Below the pieces are notes generated by a model, which was not told the DNA's origin, did not search any database, and was given only the letters and a program-made list of their open reading frames with translations. Below, piece by piece: positions 62,401-64,000 of a stretch of 64,000 bases of DNA (position 1 is the first letter of the stretch; each line of letters starts with the position of its first letter). The position numbers were made by a program, and so were the translations under genes. This stretch comes from Ignatzschineria cameli (GTDB lineage Bacteria; Pseudomonadota; Gammaproteobacteria; Cardiobacteriales; Wohlfahrtiimonadaceae): the NCBI RefSeq assembly GCF_003121895.1, contig NZ_QEWW01000001.1:620001-684000 (forward strand), read 5' to 3'.

Positions 62401-62498
62401 TCTTAACCAACTTCTTACCTGTTGCGGTCGGTGATGCAAATACACAGACACCGGAATATAAGACATTCCTCGTGAATGTTGAGCCACTCAATGCATAA
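59448..62498 (+). CDS. fdoG: Formate dehydrogenase major (alpha) subunit, cysteine form
   Basis: Catalytic molybdenum (bis-MGD) subunit oxidising formate at the outer face of the inner membrane. A Tat signal peptide begins with SRRQFFKVS and ends near residue 34. A 4Fe-4S set C50, C53, C57, C92 follows (CTYCSVGCG ... GSLCPKG). Residue 196, selenocysteine in E. coli FdnG/FdoG, is a cysteine encoded by TGC (NQARVCHGST), so no SECIS element is needed. Length 1,016 is standard. It is first in a three-gene operon (alpha, beta, gamma). FdhD and FdhE, needed for sulfuration and assembly, are not in the window. FdnG and FdoG cannot be told apart. Confidence 0.93.
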   Translation: MELSRRQFFKVSAGTVGATSLAALGMMPSISEAAVREYKILKAKETRTVCTYCSVGCGMLVYSMGGKPKNSKAEIIHIEGDPDHPVSRGSLCPKGAGVIDFVHSPNRVKYPEVRRPGSDKWEPISWDQAIDEIARWMKDDRDANFQTKNSDGVTVNRWTSTGFLATSATTNENGFVTGKFIRALGMIAIDNQARVCHGSTVASLAATFGRGAMTNHWVDIRNADVILVMGGNAAEAHPVGFKWAIEAKKRGAKLLSVDPRFNRTSAVADFYAPIRSGSDIVFLGGLIRWLIDNNKINLEYVKEYTNAKFIMHPDYDFEDGYFSGWNEELQRYDRESWTYELDENGYAKVDETLQHPRCVFNMMRAHYDRYTPEMVERVTGTPMKDFLYIAETLGECAANDKASTILYALGWTQHTVGTQMIRTMAMVQLLLGNMGVPGGGVNALRGHSNIQGLTDLGLLSTQLPAYLNLPSDSQNSYEKYIRETTPKALRPGQMNYWQHTPKFFNSMMKTFYGPHATKENNFAFDYLPKWDKMYDIIKAFEMMDQGEMNGYICQGFNPLAAIPDTNKNRQALAKLKYLVVIDPQTTETGSFWENHGAHNDIDPKEVMTTVYRLPAHCFVEGSGSIVNSARWLQWHYQAADGPGESKGDTEILSRLLFKLRELYKKEGGAFPDPIHHIQWDYAQPLHPSAEEITKEQNGYALEDLYDKNGKLIRKKGELLGSFSELRDDGSTAAGCWIYTGSWTEEGNQMARRDNSDPSGLGITLGWAWAWPANRRILYNRASADRMGRPWDPHRRLFKWNGERWIGWDVPDFDATAAPGSPMDPFIMNPEGVGRLSSSDKLVDGPFPTHFEAMETPLGYNPLYTPVNNPAVRIFKRDRDMLGTHDKFPYVGTTYRLTEHFQFWTKNALLAAITQPEQFVEIGEELAKEKGIKLGDRVKVSSNRGYVEAVAVVTKRIMPLKVDGKTVHQVGIPVHWGFESVAKKGFLTNFLPVAVGDANTQTPEYKTFLVNVEPLNA

Positions 62499-62514
62499 AA
62501 GGATATAGATAAAA

Positions 62515-63420
62515 ATGATTTTAGAATCTCTAGATATTAAACGTCGTTCTGCGACTTCAACTAAATCCCCAGATGTACGTCAAGGCATTGAAGTAGCAAA
62601 ACTGATTGATGTTTCGGCTTGTATCGGCTGTAAAGCATGTCAAGTTGCTTGTTCTGAATGGAATGATCTACGTGATGTTGTTGGAACTTGTGATGGTACT
62701 TATAACAATCCACCTGATTTAACCAATGAGTCTTGGACCGTTATGCGCTTTAATGAGACCACTGAAAATGGCAAGTTAGAGTGGCTTATTCGTAAAGATG
62801 GCTGTATGCATTGTGAAGATCCCGGTTGCTTAAAAGCATGTCCCTCACCTGGTGCTATCGTTCAATACAATAATGGTGTTGTCGATTTTAATCAGGAGAA
62901 CTGTATTGGTTGTGGTTATTGTATTACCGGTTGCCCATTTAATATTCCTCGTCTGAGCAAAAAGGATAATAAAGCGTATAAGTGCTCTCTTTGCTCCGAC
63001 CGTCTTGCTGTTGGTCAAGAGCCTGCTTGTGTTAAATCTTGCCCAACAGGTGCGATCCAATTTGGTTCTAAAGAGGATATGAAAGTATACGCCTCAGATC
63101 GAATTAAAGATCTCAATGCACGTGGTTATGAAAATGCCGGTCTCTACGACCCCGCTGGTGTCGGTGGAACCCATGTAATGTATGTTCTACAACATGCTGA
63201 CAAACCTGAACTCTATAGCGATCTACCGAAAGATCCTAAGATTAGCCCCGTCACTAGCCTCTGGAAAGGGATCTTAAAACCCCTCTCTACATTTGGAATT
63301 GCGGCAGCGGTCTTCACCGGCTTTTTACACTATGTCACAGTAGGCCCTAGCCGTGCGGATGATCCCGACGAAGGGAAAGATATAATTGATCCTAAAAAAT
63401 CAAAAGGTAAAGGAGAATAG
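62515..63420 (+). CDS. fdoH: Formate dehydrogenase iron-sulfur (beta) subunit
   Basis: Electron-transfer subunit linking the catalytic subunit to the cytochrome b subunit. The 301-residue protein has four cysteine clusters for 4Fe-4S centres: [14 protein letters not shown] near 39, [31 protein letters not shown], and [24 protein letters not shown] single hydrophobic helix lies near residues 255-275 ([18 protein letters not shown]), then a lysine/aspartate-rich tail. It starts 16 bases after fdoG, and four bases separate its stop from fdoI. Confidence 0.95.
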   Translation: MILESLDIKRRSATSTKSPDVRQGIEVAKLIDVSACIGCKACQVACSEWNDLRDVVGTCDGTYNNPPDLTNESWTVMRFNETTENGKLEWLIRKDGCMHCEDPGCLKACPSPGAIVQYNNGVVDFNQENCIGCGYCITGCPFNIPRLSKKDNKAYKCSLCSDRLAVGQEPACVKSCPTGAIQFGSKEDMKVYASDRIKDLNARGYENAGLYDPAGVGGTHVMYVLQHADKPELYSDLPKDPKISPVTSLWKGILKPLSTFGIAAAVFTGFLHYVTVGPSRADDPDEGKDIIDPKKSKGKGE

Positions 63421-63423
63421 ATC

Positions 63424-64000
63424 ATGGCAAAAGAGAGACTTATACAGCGATACTCCGCATCGGAGCGCATCAATCACTGGGTGGTAGCTTTCTGCTTTAT
63501 TCTTCTTGCATTTTCAGGATTAGCATTCTTCTACCCTAGTTTTTTCTGGTTTAGCCAAATTTTTGGTACGCCACAAATGGCTCGTATCGTCCATCCATTT
63601 GTGGGCGTTATTATGTTTGTGGGTTTCTTTATCCAATTTTTCCGCTACTATAAACGAAACTTTATCAATCAAGAAGATGTCAAGTGGGCACTCTCTGTTA
63701 AAGAGGTGATTACAGGTGAACATCTCCCTAACGTTGGTAAATATAATGCCGGACAAAAGGTGATGTTTTGGATTATGACGCTCTCAATGATTGTCTTAAT
63801 CGTAACCGGCATTATGATGTGGCAGCCCTATTTTGCGAATGCTTTTAGTATTCCTCTTCGCCGTGTTGCGATTCTACTTCATGCTTGGTTTGCCTTAATC
63901 CTCATTGCATCAATTATTGTGCATGTCTATGCGGCAATCTGGGTAAAAGGTACTATTCGTGCGATGACAGAAGGTGTTGTTACAGAGAAATGGGCTAAAT
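63424..64000 (+). CDS. fdoI: Formate dehydrogenase cytochrome b (gamma) subunit, truncated by window edge
   Basis: Membrane cytochrome b556 passing electrons to quinone. The visible 192 residues begin MAKERLIQRYSASERINHWVV and show about four hydrophobic helices (VVAFCFILLAFSGLAFF, RIVHPFVGVIMFVGFF, MFWIMTLSMIVLIVTGIMMW, AILLHAWFALILIASIIVHVYAA). Candidate heme-ligand histidines are H18 in RINHW, H58 in RIVHP, and the histidines in LLHAW and IIVHVY, matching the pattern of FdnI/FdoI. The reading frame continues past the right edge; full length should be about 210 residues. Confidence 0.93.
   Translation, partial: MAKERLIQRYSASERINHWVVAFCFILLAFSGLAFFYPSFFWFSQIFGTPQMARIVHPFVGVIMFVGFFIQFFRYYKRNFINQEDVKWALSVKEVITGEHLPNVGKYNAGQKVMFWIMTLSMIVLIVTGIMMWQPYFANAFSIPLRRVAILLHAWFALILIASIIVHVYAAIWVKGTIRAMTEGVVTEKWAK

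Noticed and set aside
59448-62498. Possible TGA selenocysteine codon in fdoG
   Set aside because: The codon at residue 196 is TGC, and the frame is open without any TGA.

Overview
The window is AT-rich bacterial chromosome with a gammaproteobacterial gene set: BamD, TamB, the Kdo transferase WaaA, RluD/PgeF, MiaB, monomeric NADP isocitrate dehydrogenase and a membrane formate dehydrogenase. I see no phage, insertion sequence, CRISPR array, rRNA or tRNA. The gene content and base composition fit a small-genome, possibly insect- or host-associated member of the Cardiobacteriales (Ignatzschineria/Wohlfahrtiimonas-like). That placement is inference from memory of such genomes, not a search.

Layout. 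0.2-6.4 kb: anthranilate 1,2-dioxygenase operon antABC (minus), divergent from a CatM/BenM-type LysR regulator, followed by an aromatic-acid MFS transporter. 6.4-7.9 kb: a gene-poor stretch with a near-consensus sigma70 promoter in front of possible structured RNA, and a 59-residue gene. 7.9-16.1 kb: PH-like membrane protein, lysS, guaB, pgsA, an unusual C-terminally extended cysteine desulfurase and an orphan amino-acid ABC ATPase. 16.7-31.4 kb: leuS, icd, waaA, bamD, rluD-pgeF, miaB, pepA, gapA. 31.9-36.4 kb: codBA, a universal stress protein, a YaiI-like protein and a glutaredoxin-like protein. 36.6-41.7 kb: kynurenine module (Lrp-type kynR, kynU, amino-acid permease, arylformamidase). 41.8-46.4 kb: thiol peroxidase lacking its resolving cysteine, PfoR-like permease, M20 amidohydrolase, RluA-like synthase and a small YqfO-insert-like protein. 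46.6-53.5 kb: a 1,141-residue multi-cofactor oxidoreductase, recX with an upstream DciA-like gene, and a solitary membrane-anchored glutamate-synthase FMN domain. 54-58.6 kb: tamB and a NIF3-family protein. 59.4 kb to the end: formate dehydrogenase operon, whose gamma subunit is cut by the window edge.

How the genes work together. The kynurenine module (N-formylkynurenine to kynurenine to anthranilate plus alanine) and antABC (anthranilate to catechol) form most of a tryptophan-to-catechol route split over two loci about 33 kb apart. Tryptophan 2,3-dioxygenase (kynA) and the catechol ring-cleavage genes are not in the window. The other genes are mainly housekeeping.

The most unusual signals are: the cysteine desulfurase whose C-terminus resembles a cysteine-free IscU/NifU-N scaffold; the giant GltD/PyrK-type fusion encoded near a lone GltS domain; the one-cysteine Tpx; a candidate small RNA near 6.77 kb; and short tandem repeats with 8-16 bp units in many intergenic spacers, some directly next to start sites (gapA, leuS).
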